Shown piece after piece: positions 41,625 to 56,699 of a stretch of 64,000 nucleotides of DNA. A program made the translations under genes and the position numbers. This stretch comes from Tigriopus japonicus (taxonomy: Eukaryota; Arthropoda; Copepoda; Harpacticoida; Harpacticidae), in NCBI GenBank assembly GCA_010645155.1, contig CM021323.1:9487636-9551635 (forward strand), read 5' to 3'. The notes below the pieces were generated by a model. The model did no database searches, had not been told where the DNA came from, and saw nothing but the letters and a program-made list of their open reading frames with translations. Position 1 is the first letter of the stretch. Each line of letters starts with the position of its first letter.

Positions 41625-43190
41625 CAGGGTTGCCAACTGGCGATTTCTATCGCCAGATATCACGAATCTGGAGATTTTGAAACGTGTCTGGCATTAGAAA
41701 AATTAATCTGGCGAAATCAGCTGATCTGGCAATAAATCTGTCGGTTTTGATATCACTGGCGATAAATCTGGCGATTTTAATATTTCTGGCGATAAACTTG
41801 GCAAAATGAGCAAGTTTGGAGAAAAATTAGGCGAAATCGGGGAAATTTGGTGAAAACATTTGGCAAAATCGACCATTTTTGGCGATGTGGTTCTTGATTT
41901 GATTGTGCTTTACCAAGAACAAGAAAAATTTGTTTCGCTCTTTTGCTGTAGAACTTCCTTCCTCCCTCTTTGCAACGAATCTACTCATTAGACCAGGGGT
42001 GTACAAACCCTGGCCCTCGAGCTGATTTCGCGTAGCCCACTAGACGATCTGCCATTTTCAATAGACTGTGGCCCACAGTTGCGGTAGACAGAATGTAGAA
42101 TTTTATACTAGAAATTATTTGCCGTTTTGATGGTGCTGCCCGCGATCGCCAACGGTCCGGCCAATTTGGCCCACTGCCAAATGAGTTTACACACCCCTGC
42201 ATTAGACGACCAATTATAAATTTTTAAGTCTCATCTATACGACTTGTTATCCACTATCTGTGACCTGCCCTCAGTTCAGGGACTTTATCGGGCAACTAAT
42301 TCCAACACCCTTACAGGCGAATGCTTTTATCAGACATGACTTTTCTCCACTCGTGTTTTATCTTTTGTTGACATTTACATGGAATGACATTCTGTGTACC
42401 AGTTAAAATTGGTAAAAAAATGCAAACTAGAATTTTTAACAAGAGTTTGGGAAAAAGAGACTGTTATAAAATCAAAAGGTTCGGCGTTCGGCGAACGCAT
42501 GTGTAACTGATTTTGAAAATTTCCCAATTTGATTTTCCTAATGGTAGGGCCTATTGAAATCCTTAATAAAATTATTTTGCGATTGCCCCCGTTTGGTTTT
42601 GGTTACGGCCTCTTTGTGGTTTACTACTCAATTTATTATTTTATTGTGCCAATTACAGGACATGAACAATGTCATTAGTATAAAAAAATGGTTTTTTACT
42701 ATTTGAGTGATCACGTTACATTTTGGGATTTTTTAATGGCAATTGGTCAGATTTCGTTAACCTAATACCATTCACATTGCTATAAAAGAGTTATAAATTT
42801 CATAGCAATTCAGAATAGAGTCCGAAAGATTTTGTTATTTAGCATCAAAAAAATTTCAATTTTGTTCACAAATTACGAATTAAAACGCTTTCTAAGTGCT
42901 ACAAATAAAAATTTATGAAGGAAAGTCAATATGGTGGCATTCCGTTTTTCTTCGTGAACTTTTGTCATGAAATGTGTATCAAAAGATAAAAGTTGAAATT
43001 AAAGTTGAAAAACAAAACTGAAGAATTGACCATTGAAGACTACTTCAACATGATTAATGAACATAAGGTTGTTAGTAAAAAGAAATTTGGCGAAAATCTG
43101 GCGATTTTTCAAATGAGGTGGCGAATTCTGGCGAATTTCGATGGCAAATCTGGCGATAAGCGAAGAGCCTTCGAAGACCTGGCAACCCTG
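41625..43190. mobile_element. hAT-like non-autonomous element, CAGGGTTGCCA family, TCTGGCGA arrays
   Basis: The ends read CAGGGTTGCCA and TGGCAACCCTG, flanked by the perfect 8-bp duplication CTCGTGTT (41617-41624, 43191-43198). The motif CTGGCGA(T/A) is repeated many times at 41637-41890 and again at 43085-43165. The middle contains a degenerate LINE-like tail and the nested element 41994-42199. A second copy without the left end spans about 56700-58288. This insertion ends about 150 bases upstream of the SAH hydrolase TATA box. Confidence 0.92.
41994..42199. mobile_element. hAT-like MITE nested in the CAGGGTTGCCA element
   Basis: The 206-bp element starts CAGGGGTGTACAAACCC and ends TTTACACACCCCTG. 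The 8-bp duplication CATTAGAC flanks it (41986-41993, 42200-42207). The paralogous sequence at 56795-56802 has a single CATTAGAC and no insert. Confidence 0.93.
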
Positions 43191-43342
43191 CTCGTGTTTC
43201 CTCACTCACAAGAACCCCGGTAAAGGAACGAACGTCTCCGTGCATGCACGCACGACGTAAGCCGAAGGCACCATGGAAAAGCACGCATGTCGCATGTGCG
43301 CGACAATCCACAGAGAAGCAAGAAAGACCCACTGGAGACGGC

Positions 43343-43348
43343 TATAAA
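43343..43348 (+). promoter_or_regulatory. TATA box of SAH hydrolase gene
   Basis: TATAAA lies in GGCTATAAATTCG, 159 bases upstream of the start codon, within a GC-richer stretch. Start of transcription would be expected near 43373. The hAT-like element right end lies 153 bases upstream. Confidence 0.55.
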
Positions 43349-43501
43349 TTCGATGCCTTCTCTCTGTTCGTCCTCCTTATTTGCTTGACTGTTGTTGAGA
43401 CCACATCTCCTCTTCAGGAAAATAAATCGCTGTATCCACCGGTCTATAGAACGATTCGAGTGTAACACATTTAATTTCCTCTTTCCTTGTGTTCAATCAA
43501 C

Positions 43502-46483
<2,982 letters not shown>

Positions 46484-47314
46484 ACCCTCTTCGTTTGTCT
46501 TGACAGTAGCCATTTCAGGGAACGCGGTCTTTATTTTCTATCTGAAGGGAACCCTGTGTATGTCTGACCCCCTGCAACTAAAAGAGAGAAACCAAATATT
46601 CAGGAATAAGAAAGCACCGCGCTCTGATGAAATGGTTGTTCTGTATTTTTCACTTGATTTTTTTCACGCAAGATCCGAATTAAAGCCAATCTTACATACT
46701 CTTATTTCATTACAAATTCTCCATGAAATTGGCAACATCAAAACATAATTTTCCCATATATCGACAGAAAGCGACTGAACACCTTGAGACAATAGCCCAA
46801 TTGGCCTTTAATACAGAAATGTAGGTCCAAAAATTACATTTTGATTCGGAAGTGCATCATGTTCTATAGCCGAAGTAGTACCAATCAATGTAATATGTGA
46901 TGCAAATGGAAGGAGGGAACTTTTGTGTCGCATGCTTCCAAATTCCGCAGAAGTTCTGTGAAGATGAACAAGGAAATAATGAACACTGTACAAGGCACAA
47001 AACCCAGTCAGAGCAACAAGGTCACAGGGCCGGTGTGAGGGACTGATTTCGACTAAGCTTTGACCTAGAATTGGTAGAGCACCGTCTTCAACCATGTGGC
47101 GTGTGAAAAAAAATCTTTTTTTCTGTGGATTTTTTATGAGAGCTTCCGAAGAAGTTTGAGCGGTCGCTCCAATTATTCAGTGCTTTATTTTTAACGTCTT
47201 CGTTATTTTAATTTACGTACTTTTTTGTTTTCTTGCTGGCGTGTTCTTCCACATTTATCCACTTACGGAGGGGGCTTCTTTTTCTGCTTTTTTACTAATG
47301 CTTAGAAGCAACGT
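46484..47314. other. SAH hydrolase 3' flank
   Basis: ATTAAA at 46679-46684, about 195 bases past the stop, is a plausible polyadenylation signal. A minus-strand 95-codon frame (46808-47095) has no recognisable domain. A tRNA D-arm-like TTGGTAGAGCACC occurs near 47070. Confidence 0.45.
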
Positions 47315-47770
47315 CAAACAGTTTTTCCGACACACGAATTTTTTCGACTGGCGGCAGAAAACGGAACCCTTTAGTTGCGTGAGTAATTTTACTAATGTTA
47401 CGTTAGGTTAAAAGTTGCGTCCGTTCGAATCATTAAAAAAGTAATCGAGTAAAACAGTTTGTTCGAAAACTAAATGGAATCCCAATTTATATGCAATTAA
47501 TATTGATTTTCATTCTTGTACTGACTAAGTTCAATCAATCACAATCATCAATTGCGATCTAAATCATTATAAATCAATAATCGCGCTGCCCAAATTGAAC
47601 GTGGCAAAAGTCAAATCAAGTATTCAATTGATAGAGAGAACCTGGAACAACAGTCTGATCCATTCAACCATAGGCATATTCACCGTTGATTATCGTTCTT
47701 GTAAGTGGTTCCCAAGAAAAAGACAACCAAAATAAAGAGGAAGGAAAAAACACAAATGACATTTATCTTA

Positions 47771-47894
47771 CACTATTCCTGACCAACCCATTATTCAAGG
47801 GTTGTACAGATCTACCAACAGTAACTCATTGGTAGATCAAATTTCATATAAACATCAATTATATAAACTATTTTAATCATTTACTCTCTTTACA
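47771..47894 (+). mobile_element. LINE family A, 3' tip, copy 4
   Basis: Matches the last codons of the LINE A frame (I-P-D-Q-P, then N-S-N-S-L-V-D-Q-I-S) and the 3' UTR ending CTCTCTTTACA. Extreme 5' truncation. Confidence 0.8.
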
Positions 47895-47999
47895 AGCTGA
47901 ATATTCCTAAAGATTGATCTGGAACTTATAACTCAAAAGACTTGACGGTTAGAATATCTGAATATTTGTGCATTTCTGGATTAGCTTTGAACAACTTTC

Positions 48000-48560
48000 A
48001 AATCGGGAACTTGTTCCAGATCATTTTTCAAGATTGATTCAGAAGACCGATTCCGATATCATTCAAAACGAATTTTAATATTTCTCAAGACCAATTCCGG
48101 TATTATCAAAAACTAATTTACATGTTGTCTAAGACCAATTCCAAAATTATTCACACCCATTTTAGATATTGCCCAAGACTTCGTCAGGAAATACTTTGAT
48201 AACTTTTAATTATTCTTGCGCAAGCTTTGGATGGGACTTGGAGAATCTTCAAACCCTTGGGCAGTTTTCAGATCGGTGTTTACCAACTTTCAATCTGGAA
48301 CTTGTTCAAGAACCATTTGAAAGTTGGTCTTTATTGATTCAGATGTTATTCAAGATTGATTCTGATATTTCGTAAAACCAATTGTGATTTCGTCCATGAC
48401 CAATCCCGCTAATACTGTCTAAAAGTCTAATTTATCTTTAAATCCGTCTTGGACAGTCTCTGAATTGAACTCACAAAAGTTCCACTTTAGAACAATAGCC
48501 GGATCAATCTTAGACGATTTTCGTATCGATCTTTCATGACATCCAAATCAATTTTGAACA
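48000..48560 (+). repeat. Degenerate minisatellite-like tract
   Basis: Units of roughly 35-45 bases built around (A)GACCAATTCC(G/A), with ATTATTCAAAACTAATTT-like spacers, recur with much divergence. Confidence 0.5.
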
Positions 48561-50184
48561 ATATTCGAATCAGTCTTGGATCATGCTACTAAATAATTTG
48601 TTTTAAGTTTAGATGGAAATTACTAAACACTTAAACATTTGTTTCTTATCAATGGAACCAATTGCAGCAGCATTTAATTTGGTACACCTAAAACATCACT
48701 TATACTATCTTTTTTAAAAGAGTGTATAAGGATCTAGTATCATTTTGAACTGTTAAGACGAAGCATACCAAAAATTATTCTTTTTAGAAAATAAAAAAAT
48801 ACATTTGCTTGGGAATTTAAGTTTTCATATACCACGAGCGTTGGGTAAATGATAGACAAGTTCATTCTCAAAATACACCAGCAGCTGATTATCATATTCT
48901 AAATCATATTCAATTCAACAGTTTCTTGAGTTAATTCTACTAGACTTAAGTTTCCAAAAGAAATAGTTTTTTAGGTATATAACTTTTCATCTAGACCTGA
49001 GTTAGTTTCATTTCAAAGTTGTTCCTCGTAGTTTTCTGGGTCAGAAAAGTTTCATATGCATAGTTTTGGGACATTTCATAAAAGATTCATACATATTTTT
49101 TCAGTACAACGGGATAACAACGAACTAATCTTTAGATCTTCTGATCGGTCTTGGTCAATAATTGAATGGCCTTGGAGAATCTCCGAACCGGTCTTGAATA
49201 ATAATCAAATTGGTAAAGTCAGCATAAGATTGAAATGTCATGATCAATAGTGCGAGAAAAAAAAGTTTTTTTGAAGTCGAGCAGAGTTTCCAGACGTTTC
49301 AGAGGGTAGGGTCAGCTGTTGTCGACGCGTGCAAAGAGAGAGAACAAGCTGTTTCCAGCCCTCTAGATTTTCTGCTCAACGGCAAATCAACATTTTTCTT
49401 TCTGCTCTAATGATCAATTATATCAATTATTCCATTACCAATTCTATATCAATTCAGATTCCATTCATGTGTCGGAAAAACTGTTTCACTCGATTACTTT
49501 TTTTCATGATTTGAAGAGACTACTATTACGCAACTTTTAAACTAACGCAACATTAGTAAAATTACTCACGCAACTAAAGGGTCCCGTTTTCTGCCGCCAG
49601 TCGAAAAAATTCGTGTGTCGGAAAAAGTGTTTGAGGAGTGCTACAATAGATCATGTGAACTACTGATGGGAACGAGTTCATTTTGGAAACGTAACTCGAT
49701 GGTTCGACTCGGTTTTAGGGTCCTTCGTGCAACTCGAAGAAATTCGGTGCGAATCCGCTGATTATCAGTGATGCAAAATTTTAAGAATATTATAATTTTG
49801 TTTCTTTTAATCAAGTTACGAATTGGAGGGGTTTTGTCGATCAAAAGAGCTCGTTGAATGAAGAAATACTTCCCTTCCAAATTTTAATAAATATATCAGG
49901 GGCCCAAAATTGCCGTTTCAAACCATTAACCGGATTTGACTCAGCCATCAAATGCAAACAGACTGTAATGGACAGTTGAGGGTAGCTCTGAAATTGAAAT
50001 ATCTTGATTTACAATTTAATCCTCAAAACATTAAGTTTGGTGATATGACACTTACAGATAACGGCAAATTAGAGAAACACTTTTTAGTCATTTGTGGGAA
50101 AGCCTTTGACCCATCAAATATTGTTTAAGTTATTCCCCATTGACATTGTTTTTGGGGCAGTCACATTCCAGCGTGTGTTATTAT

Positions 50185-51140
50185 TAGGGACAGGAACTTA
50201 AGACGAATAAACTTATTCGTCTTTTTGGCCTTTAATTCGTCGCGAATTTTTTTTTGTCTAATTTGAATTTTATTCGTCTTTTTTCGTCTAATTGGCCAAA
50301 AATTTGGATTTTCTTAGATTTCACGCGCTTGCAACGTTTTTTATTTTTTCAATTTTCCAAGCAAACAAAAACTTCAAAGAAAGTTCAACCCCACCAATGT
50401 CAGTTTGTTTGTCAGATTGTCAGCTGCAGTTTTGCACAAACAAAATGCAATCCACACTTTTAAATTAACTTGTACTTGTACAGTTGCTCGACAGACACAG
50501 AAAGAAAAGCTTACTATTGGGTTGAAAAGGCCATCAGAACAATTATTGGATTTGCAAACTGATTTTAAGCATAGCTGTACTATAAACGTTCCTATAAAAA
50601 GGCATATTTAACTATTGGTTTTTTTTTGACATATGTACTACTGGCTAATTCTTGCTCTTTAGGTACTGCCTTTTTTTAATTTTCTAGATTTTGCCGTTTT
50701 TGACAGTCAGATCAGTTCAGACAGATTGGTCCTTATCAATAGGGACATACATAACGTCTATTTTGTGGGAGCAGCTTTAAAGGTCTTTTTTCGTCTGGAC
50801 GGGCATTTAATTTTTCTTCTTTCTTATAAGATAGGTTCATTCGCCTTTTTGGGAAATTAATTCGATTTTTTCCATTTTGCAAGTATTTTTTTTTTCTTTT
50901 TTTCCGTCTATTGGGAACTTTTATTCGTCTTTTTTCGTTTAATCGGTCAATTTCATTTGTCTTTTTTTCGTTTAATCGATCAATTTTATTCGTCTTTTTT
51001 TCGTTTAATCGATCAATTTTATTCGTCTTTTTTCGTTTAATCGGTCAATTTTATTCGTCTTTTTTGTCTAATCAGGCAATTCTATTCGTCTTTTTTTCGT
51101 TTAATTTGACACTTTTATTCGTCTTAACTTCCTGTCCCTA
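50185..51140. mobile_element. hAT-like MITE, TAGGGACAGG family, with 32-bp array
   Basis: The 956-bp element has TIRs TAGGGACAGGAACTTAAGAC and GTCTTAACTTCCTGTCCCTA, flanked by the 8-bp duplication GTTATTAT (50177-50184, 51141-51148). The homologous locus near 63585 has one GTTATTAT and no insert. A truncated relative starts at 58679. There is no transposase. Confidence 0.95.
50915..51128 (+). repeat. 32-bp minisatellite inside the TAGGGACAGG element
   Basis: About six to seven units of ATTCGTCTTTTTTCGTTTAA plus TCGGTCAATTTT. The unit begins with ATTCGTC, the same word found inside each TIR. Confidence 0.9.
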
Positions 51141-52037
51141 GTTATTATGATTCTTTTAACCGGAAAAAGCGGGAAATGTATCACTATCCTATCCATCAAC
51201 ATTGAACGTACTACACAGAAGTGAAAGAAAAGAGGACCCGAGTTGTGTTTCATCATAATCATCATTTTGTTCAAGAAATCCTATATCTCACTACAGAGTA
51301 ACATACAATAAAAACTTAAATTTTGGCTCTGAGCATTACAATTTGCAGAATTTTACCTCCTTAGTGAGCAGCATCTTTTTCATTTATCGAGAATTATTCT
51401 TAAAACAAGCATCTTGCAAGAAAAAATAGTCTTCAACTCAGCTTTTACTATGTTGCAAGCTTCAACTCTTTTGAAAAACAACCAAAAATGATTTTTTACA
51501 ATTGCGAAAAATCCAAACTAGTCAAAAGAAAAGAAGAACTAGAAAATCAAACGAATTGTGAGACACAGATAACGATAGATATTTCTTGACCGGAACAAAA
51601 CTTTGAGTCAACCTTCTGATGTGGACTATTCTTGACATAGAGCTATTAATAAGGACAATAGAACCGGTAGAGCGAGAAAACAAAATATCAGTTTCCTATC
51701 ATGCAAATGGGTTTCAAAATAATAGGAAATGATATCTTGGTAAAATGAAAGGCTTCTTTCTGTAAGAGCCAAGCTGACATTCTGGGATTGAAAGACGTCA
51801 CAAAAATTCTAGTTTTATTACGCTTCTGGGACAGTGGCTGTCTTCCGGTTCGGTTTTGGACTCGGAGGTTTGAGGTGGTTCGGTTCCGTTTTAACTCGGT
51901 TCTGTCAACTCGAAACTCAAAAACTTGCTCGAAATCCATCAGTAATGTAAGAATTCCAAATTTAGTAGAATCTGGCCCTTTAAGCCTCCTATCTGTGCAA
52001 GTCAGCTAGGCCAAAGTGCAGAGAAACTGGAGGGAAG

Positions 52038-52729
52038 TAGTGATGTGACTTGGGCAAGTAATGAGTCATTACAGACACCCAAGAACAAGTTGTTGACAAG
52101 CATTACTTGGGCAATACAAGCTCAAGGAACATTGGAAGATGCAGTTGCCGGCAGTTGCTCTTGGACGAGTTAAGATACTTGCAGTGTGACTTAGAAGAAA
52201 AAAATGTCAAGTTGCATTTTAGATGATCTTTTGACCTTAATAATTTAGCAATAAATAGTGGAAGTGATACAAAAAAATATTTCAATTTGGACAGCATTTG
52301 CAAAACCATGTTTTTTTTTGTTTCGGTTCTAGGCCACACATGAATGCACTTTTGAGGCTAATCAAGACCGAGATTTAGAAGTCACACTTCCAGAACAACC
52401 TCGTTTACTCAGAGTTGCCGGCATGAACAAGTAAAATACCAAATCTTTTTTAGTATTCTTGAAATCTTTTGCATTTCCCCATGTGAGAGAATTGAAGTGT
52501 GTAATTTTCTTAAAAATACATCCTTTCAAAGGTATGGGCCCTATTTAGCTGAATCAACCTGGTTTAGTAAAATCCGGATGGCAAGTTTATTCTTCGTTCA
52601 TAGCAAATTTGGCAAACCTGTTAGCTGGGAAAAGTACTTGTACAGACACCCAAGCTATGCCAAGCTTCAGCAACCCCAAGCACTGTACCAGTACAGCTTG
52701 CCCAATCTCTTGTTTGCCCCCCATCACTA
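52038..52729. mobile_element. hAT-like MITE, TASTGATG ends, CAAGC motifs
   Basis: The 692-bp element starts TAGTGATGTGACTTGGGC and ends CCCCCCATCACTA, with the perfect 8-bp duplication GAGGGAAG (52030-52037, 52730-52737). CAAGC and CTTGGGC words cluster at both ends. Confidence 0.93.
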
Positions 52730-53117
52730 GAGGGAAGCCAAAATGAGAAGACAACCTAGTGTTCAGTACTGATGGGAACAATCAATTATCTCAAATAATA
52801 AATCAATCACAGACAAACAACATCCCGCCAAATTATTTCAAGTAACAAATAAAAACCAATCAAACAGGAAAGAGAAGCTAATGATAGATTTGATAAAATA
52901 GAGTGTCTACAAACACGTAAATTTGACTGCATATTAACCTTTTGGCGTTGTGAATAAGGTATTAGGTCAATATGATGGTATCAGAGCTGATAGTTATTAA
53001 TTTGTATTCATTACTTTGGATAGGCTTGCCGTACGGGGAGAATTTTTTAATCCCTTTGTCTCATTCTATAATCTACTCTATGGGAGTGATTACCGTTTCA
53101 TTTCACAGACCTGCTGC

Positions 53118-53558
53118 TACTGATGGGATTTCCCAAGCTATCAAGCACTTCAATTTTTCAAGCTGGGCTTGTTTCCATTTCAGCTGCCTCAAGCTAAACC
53201 AAGCATTCAAGCCACAGGGCTCAGAGGACCTATGGTGAATAGCAGGGTTGCCAAGCTATTTGTTATCCTTTTTGCCTGATCTAAAAATAGAAGCAGAAAC
53301 TCCTATGCTGTTGCAGAATTTGCCATTTTTTTCCTAGATTTTTCAAGATATTTGCCTTCTTAGGGCTATATGAAGCATGCTTTGTTAAACTTGAGTGCAA
53401 ACTATTTTACTCCATTTCCAGTGGCCAACATTGAATTTTAACTGGCAAGCCTGACATCGGGTGAAGGTGCTTGAAACTGCTTGCAAGCTTTCAAGCACAG
53501 CTGAAACTGTTGCTTGGCCCAAACTCCTCTTCAAGCTGCAGCTTGTGTCCCATCAGTA
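53118..53558. mobile_element. hAT-like MITE, TACTGATGGG ends, CAAGC arrays
   Basis: The 441-bp element has ends TACTGATGGGATTTCCC and TGTCCCATCAGTA and the perfect 8-bp duplication CCTGCTGC (53110-53117, 53559-53566). CAAGC/GCTTG occurs more than ten times in two clusters flanking the centre. The centre (about 53241-53456) begins CAGGGTTGCCAAG and ends GGCAAGCCTG and may be a second nested element. Confidence 0.93.
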
Positions 53559-53566
53559 CCTGCTGC

Positions 53567-55304
53567 CGTCTCTAACTGCCGCTAGCAGTTTAGGCTTGCC
53601 AAAACAATCTCAGTTTTCAAGGGTCAGATTTTCGAAAAATGTTGCATTTATGGGCAATGGCATGGTTAATGTATGTTGAGAAGTATTGCAAAATAATTTA
53701 AAAAAAAAATGGAGAAATTGGAAGCCTTCAATTAAACAAATCATTTGTTTTTAGGTTTAGTTGCCCTAGGAACCGATCTCCTCTGGCCATCTTGTTATTC
53801 AAAGTCGGGCATTCCTTTTCAAATTTCAAAGTTCGGAAGAACCCTCTCAACTTATGTAGCAAAATTTTAGATAAACGCAACAAAACATACTTTTTGCAAA
53901 TACAATGTCAAGAATTGCTATTTCAATTTCAATTTGGGCAGATAAGAAAGGCATTGTTGCAATTACCAGGCCTAAACCTTCGTTTTAGTTACCTTGCAGG
54001 CTCATCAGAAAGGTCTTCCGAACTTTTTTTCCCGCCAAAAATGATGACGTCACTAGTAATTGCTGTAATTGCTCAATTGCCGAGAATTGGTAAGGTGACG
54101 ATGACAAATAAGACAAATCACAAGAAGCGCAAGCACAATTTGAAAAATATAAAGCAACAATTTATTACGATTTTTAGGACCATCTTAATTTTCGTGTCTT
54201 CATTTCACACCACTCAATTATGGCAAATCATACCTTGCTCGCTTTCAATGTTTCCGCTTTTTAGGTCTGAGGAACTTCAAGCCTGAAATCGGGCCACAAA
54301 CTCTAAATTAGGATCTAAGTGCTGGCTCAAATGATGATCTTACTTTAAAATGAGCAAAATATCTCCTTATTTAGTCCTCAATGAAAAACAACAAGTCTGA
54401 GTTTCGTTTTCCACGGAAAATTTCTCCATATACTTTCTTATTTATTTTCTCTTGGTCACCTTGACGGACGGCTTGTTGATAAAATGACGAGAAGGTTTCA
54501 AAATGAAACGTAAAGATCGGTGAATTACGGATATCGATAATCAACATCATCTACATATCTCATCAAATCACTAATGAACTCCTCTTAATTTGTTAAAGTA
54601 TCCATTGGTTAAGATCTAGTATTTCGGACCGGGCGTGTGCTAAACTTTAGTAGAGGGAGAGGGAGGAGTGCACAGAAAAGGAGAGAGAGAAAGGAAACCC
54701 AGGGTGGCCATGTCTTGCTAGATTTTGCTTAAGTTGGACTGTTTCGTGACGGAGAAAATAAAGAACGTGCTCCACGTGCGAGGCAATTTGGCTCAAAAGA
54801 CCTGTTGTCCTGGATTTATCATATCACGTAAGCCCAATGATTTAGTTACCAACAAATGTTATTAGTGGTTGAATGAGGCAATGAGCTGGATTGAACTTTG
54901 AACTATGCTTAACCAAGGATTCCTTAATACCGGATCTGAAACCGCATCGGAAAAAATGCCTGTCTCAAAGTATGCGTCATTCAGGCAACCCAAGCCAATT
55001 CTCATTGGGCAGGATTGGCCACATCTGCCATTCAAAAGGTGACGAGATCATTGACCAGCAGACAGCATGATTTTATCTTATGACAAAACAAAATCTCTTT
55101 ATAATTTGAGTATTAAGTTCCTTTTGCTATTTATAAGCTCATAGCAGGTTTCTATTATTTGAAGAAATGACTTGAGCCTTACTTATTTTTGCAAGATCCA
55201 AATCACAATTTTAGAAAGCCTACAATTTTCAGTCACCCTTGTTTGTTTTGCCAGTTCTTTCTCACTCACAACATTTGAAACATCTTGAAGAATCATGATG
55301 AAAT
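53567..55304. other. Intergenic spacer
   Basis: A 164-codon frame at 53792-54286 has no recognisable domain and is not called. Nothing else recognised. Confidence 0.45.
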
Positions 55305-55613
55305 GTGATAAATTCATTTGTGCAGTGCTTTGTAAGTGTGTTTTTAAAGTCACATTCAGATCTTTTGACTCATGGCAATACTCCTTCATCTGCTGTAGTG
55401 CTACCGTCTATGGCTGATGGCACACCCACCTTTGATAGTGAAATAGCTTTAGTGAAACAAGTACCTCCTCACCCAGAGTTATTTTGGGAATCGGTCAAGT
55501 CTCAACTACTGCTAGATTGTTCATGGTGTGAGCTCTTCTCGATGGCAAGGCTTGTTCTGTTGGTGATTCAGCCACATACCAAACGTTCATATACTTTTTC
55601 TAAATGTGAGTGA
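55305..55613 (+). pseudogene. hAT transposase C-terminal (hATC dimerisation) relic
   Basis: The frame contains P-E-L-F-W-E-S-V, then C-E-L-F-S-M-A-R-L-V-L-L-V-I-Q-P, then a T-F-S-K-C end. This resembles the hATC pattern FW, L-x-x-L/M-A-R-x-x-L-x-I-x-P, S-E-R-x-F-S, but the second glutamate of the motif is lost. Only about 60 residues are recognisable and no catalytic core is found upstream. If right, it is the only trace of an autonomous hAT element in the window. Confidence 0.4.
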
Positions 55614-56690
55614 ACCAAGCAAGTAAGATATATCTTAGTGTTTGCATTGTGTGAGGCATAATTCTGGGAATCTTTTAAGCTCAAAGCAGAATATTTGTCT
55701 TGGCATATATTTGCCCAAAATTTCAACACAAGTACATTTGGTCAATGGTTAAAGTCACCAAAGAAAGAATTTTTATTTGATACTGTTTCTTGTAGTGCTT
55801 TCCTTTCTACATGCAGTAAGAGCCTAAAGTGCCTAATCCAACTTTTTAAGTATACAATGGAACTGTGCGAATGCTATATTAATTATAGCCTAAGGCTTTT
55901 GAAGTCCTTTAAAAGGAGTGAATCTAATGAGAAACCCATGATATGGAACTTAACATGGGCATGAGGATGAAAGAAAGTGAATTATCCATTGAATGTATAG
56001 AACTACAAATAAGGAAATTTAATAAAATATATTGAAAAGATATTAAAAATGCCGGAATGGGAACATTGAAAGAGGTTAAATATCTCTTGGGTCAGTTGCC
56101 AGATTTTAAGTTTGCTACCTCAATGCTTGTACAGTTGAGACATATTAATGTACAAAGGGGTACAAATTAAACTTAAGTATGGCATATCAAGTGCAAGATA
56201 TATATATTATCAACAATTGCTTACAGGTACAATGTGACATTAAGGTATACCAAATATTTCATGAAGTATCACCTATCTGAATTATTTAAATGGATATTTA
56301 CATATATTCAAATTGAATTGTGTCAAGTTAAAACTATGTTAAAATTTGATGTTTTCAGTTATCTATCCATGCATGAATAATACAACAGTATCAAAACTGT
56401 GAAAATCCTTCACAGGGGAGATGTGGAGACTGGAAATAAGCTAGAGAAAAGAAAACTAAGTTGTTAAGATCTAACATAAGTCTGAATTAAATTATGTTGC
56501 TTCCTGAGCGACATGACGTCTGTGGAAAAGGTTGCGTGGCCGTCACCCGTCCAGAAGTTCCGTGGTCTATGGCTTAACGTTGTTCATTTTTTTCAGTTAG
56601 GCCATTTTAAGAAATTGTCCCAAAGCACTTACGAAAACCAAGGATGAAATATGTTAGGTGGCAATCACTAAAGGGGGAGAGCTTTGATCA
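55614..56690. other. Intergenic spacer
   Basis: Nothing recognised. An 89-codon frame at 55695-55964 lacks motifs. Confidence 0.45.
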
Positions 56691-56699
56691 ATGTATTGT

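Larger units (their letters stand above)
47315..49633. mobile_element. Large fold-back element, about 2.3 kb
   Basis: Inverted arms of about 185-210 bp. The outer 105 bp are nearly identical: the left arm from CAAACAGTTTTTCCGACACA (47315 on) matches the reverse complement of about 49525-49633, sharing ACTGGCGGCAGAAAACGG and TTGCGTGAGTAATTTTACT. Weaker matching continues to about 47500 and 49425. The centre holds a LINE A tail (47771-47894) and degenerate near-repeats containing GACCAATTCCG (about 48000-48560). No target duplication found. Confidence 0.72.
49661..51944. mobile_element. hAT-like composite, TACTGATGGG ends, AACTCG motifs, with nested insert
   Basis: The left end TACTGATGGGAACGAGTTC and right end GCTCGAAATCCATCAGTA bracket 2.28 kb. 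The words AACTCG and CTCGGTT recur near both ends. The flanking octamers (ATGTGAAC, ATGTAAGA) match only partly. The left 500 bases and the sequence after the nested element are homologous to 63071-63670. It contains the element at 50185-51140. Confidence 0.6.

Noticed and set aside
47050..47095. tRNA-like D arm (TTGGTAGAGCACC)
   Set aside because: No T arm or acceptor partner at the right distance.
53241..53456. Separate CAGGGTTGCCA element nested in 53118-53558
   Set aside because: The TIRs look right, but flanking octamers do not match well (GTGAATAG against ACATCGGG), so it is not listed as its own feature.
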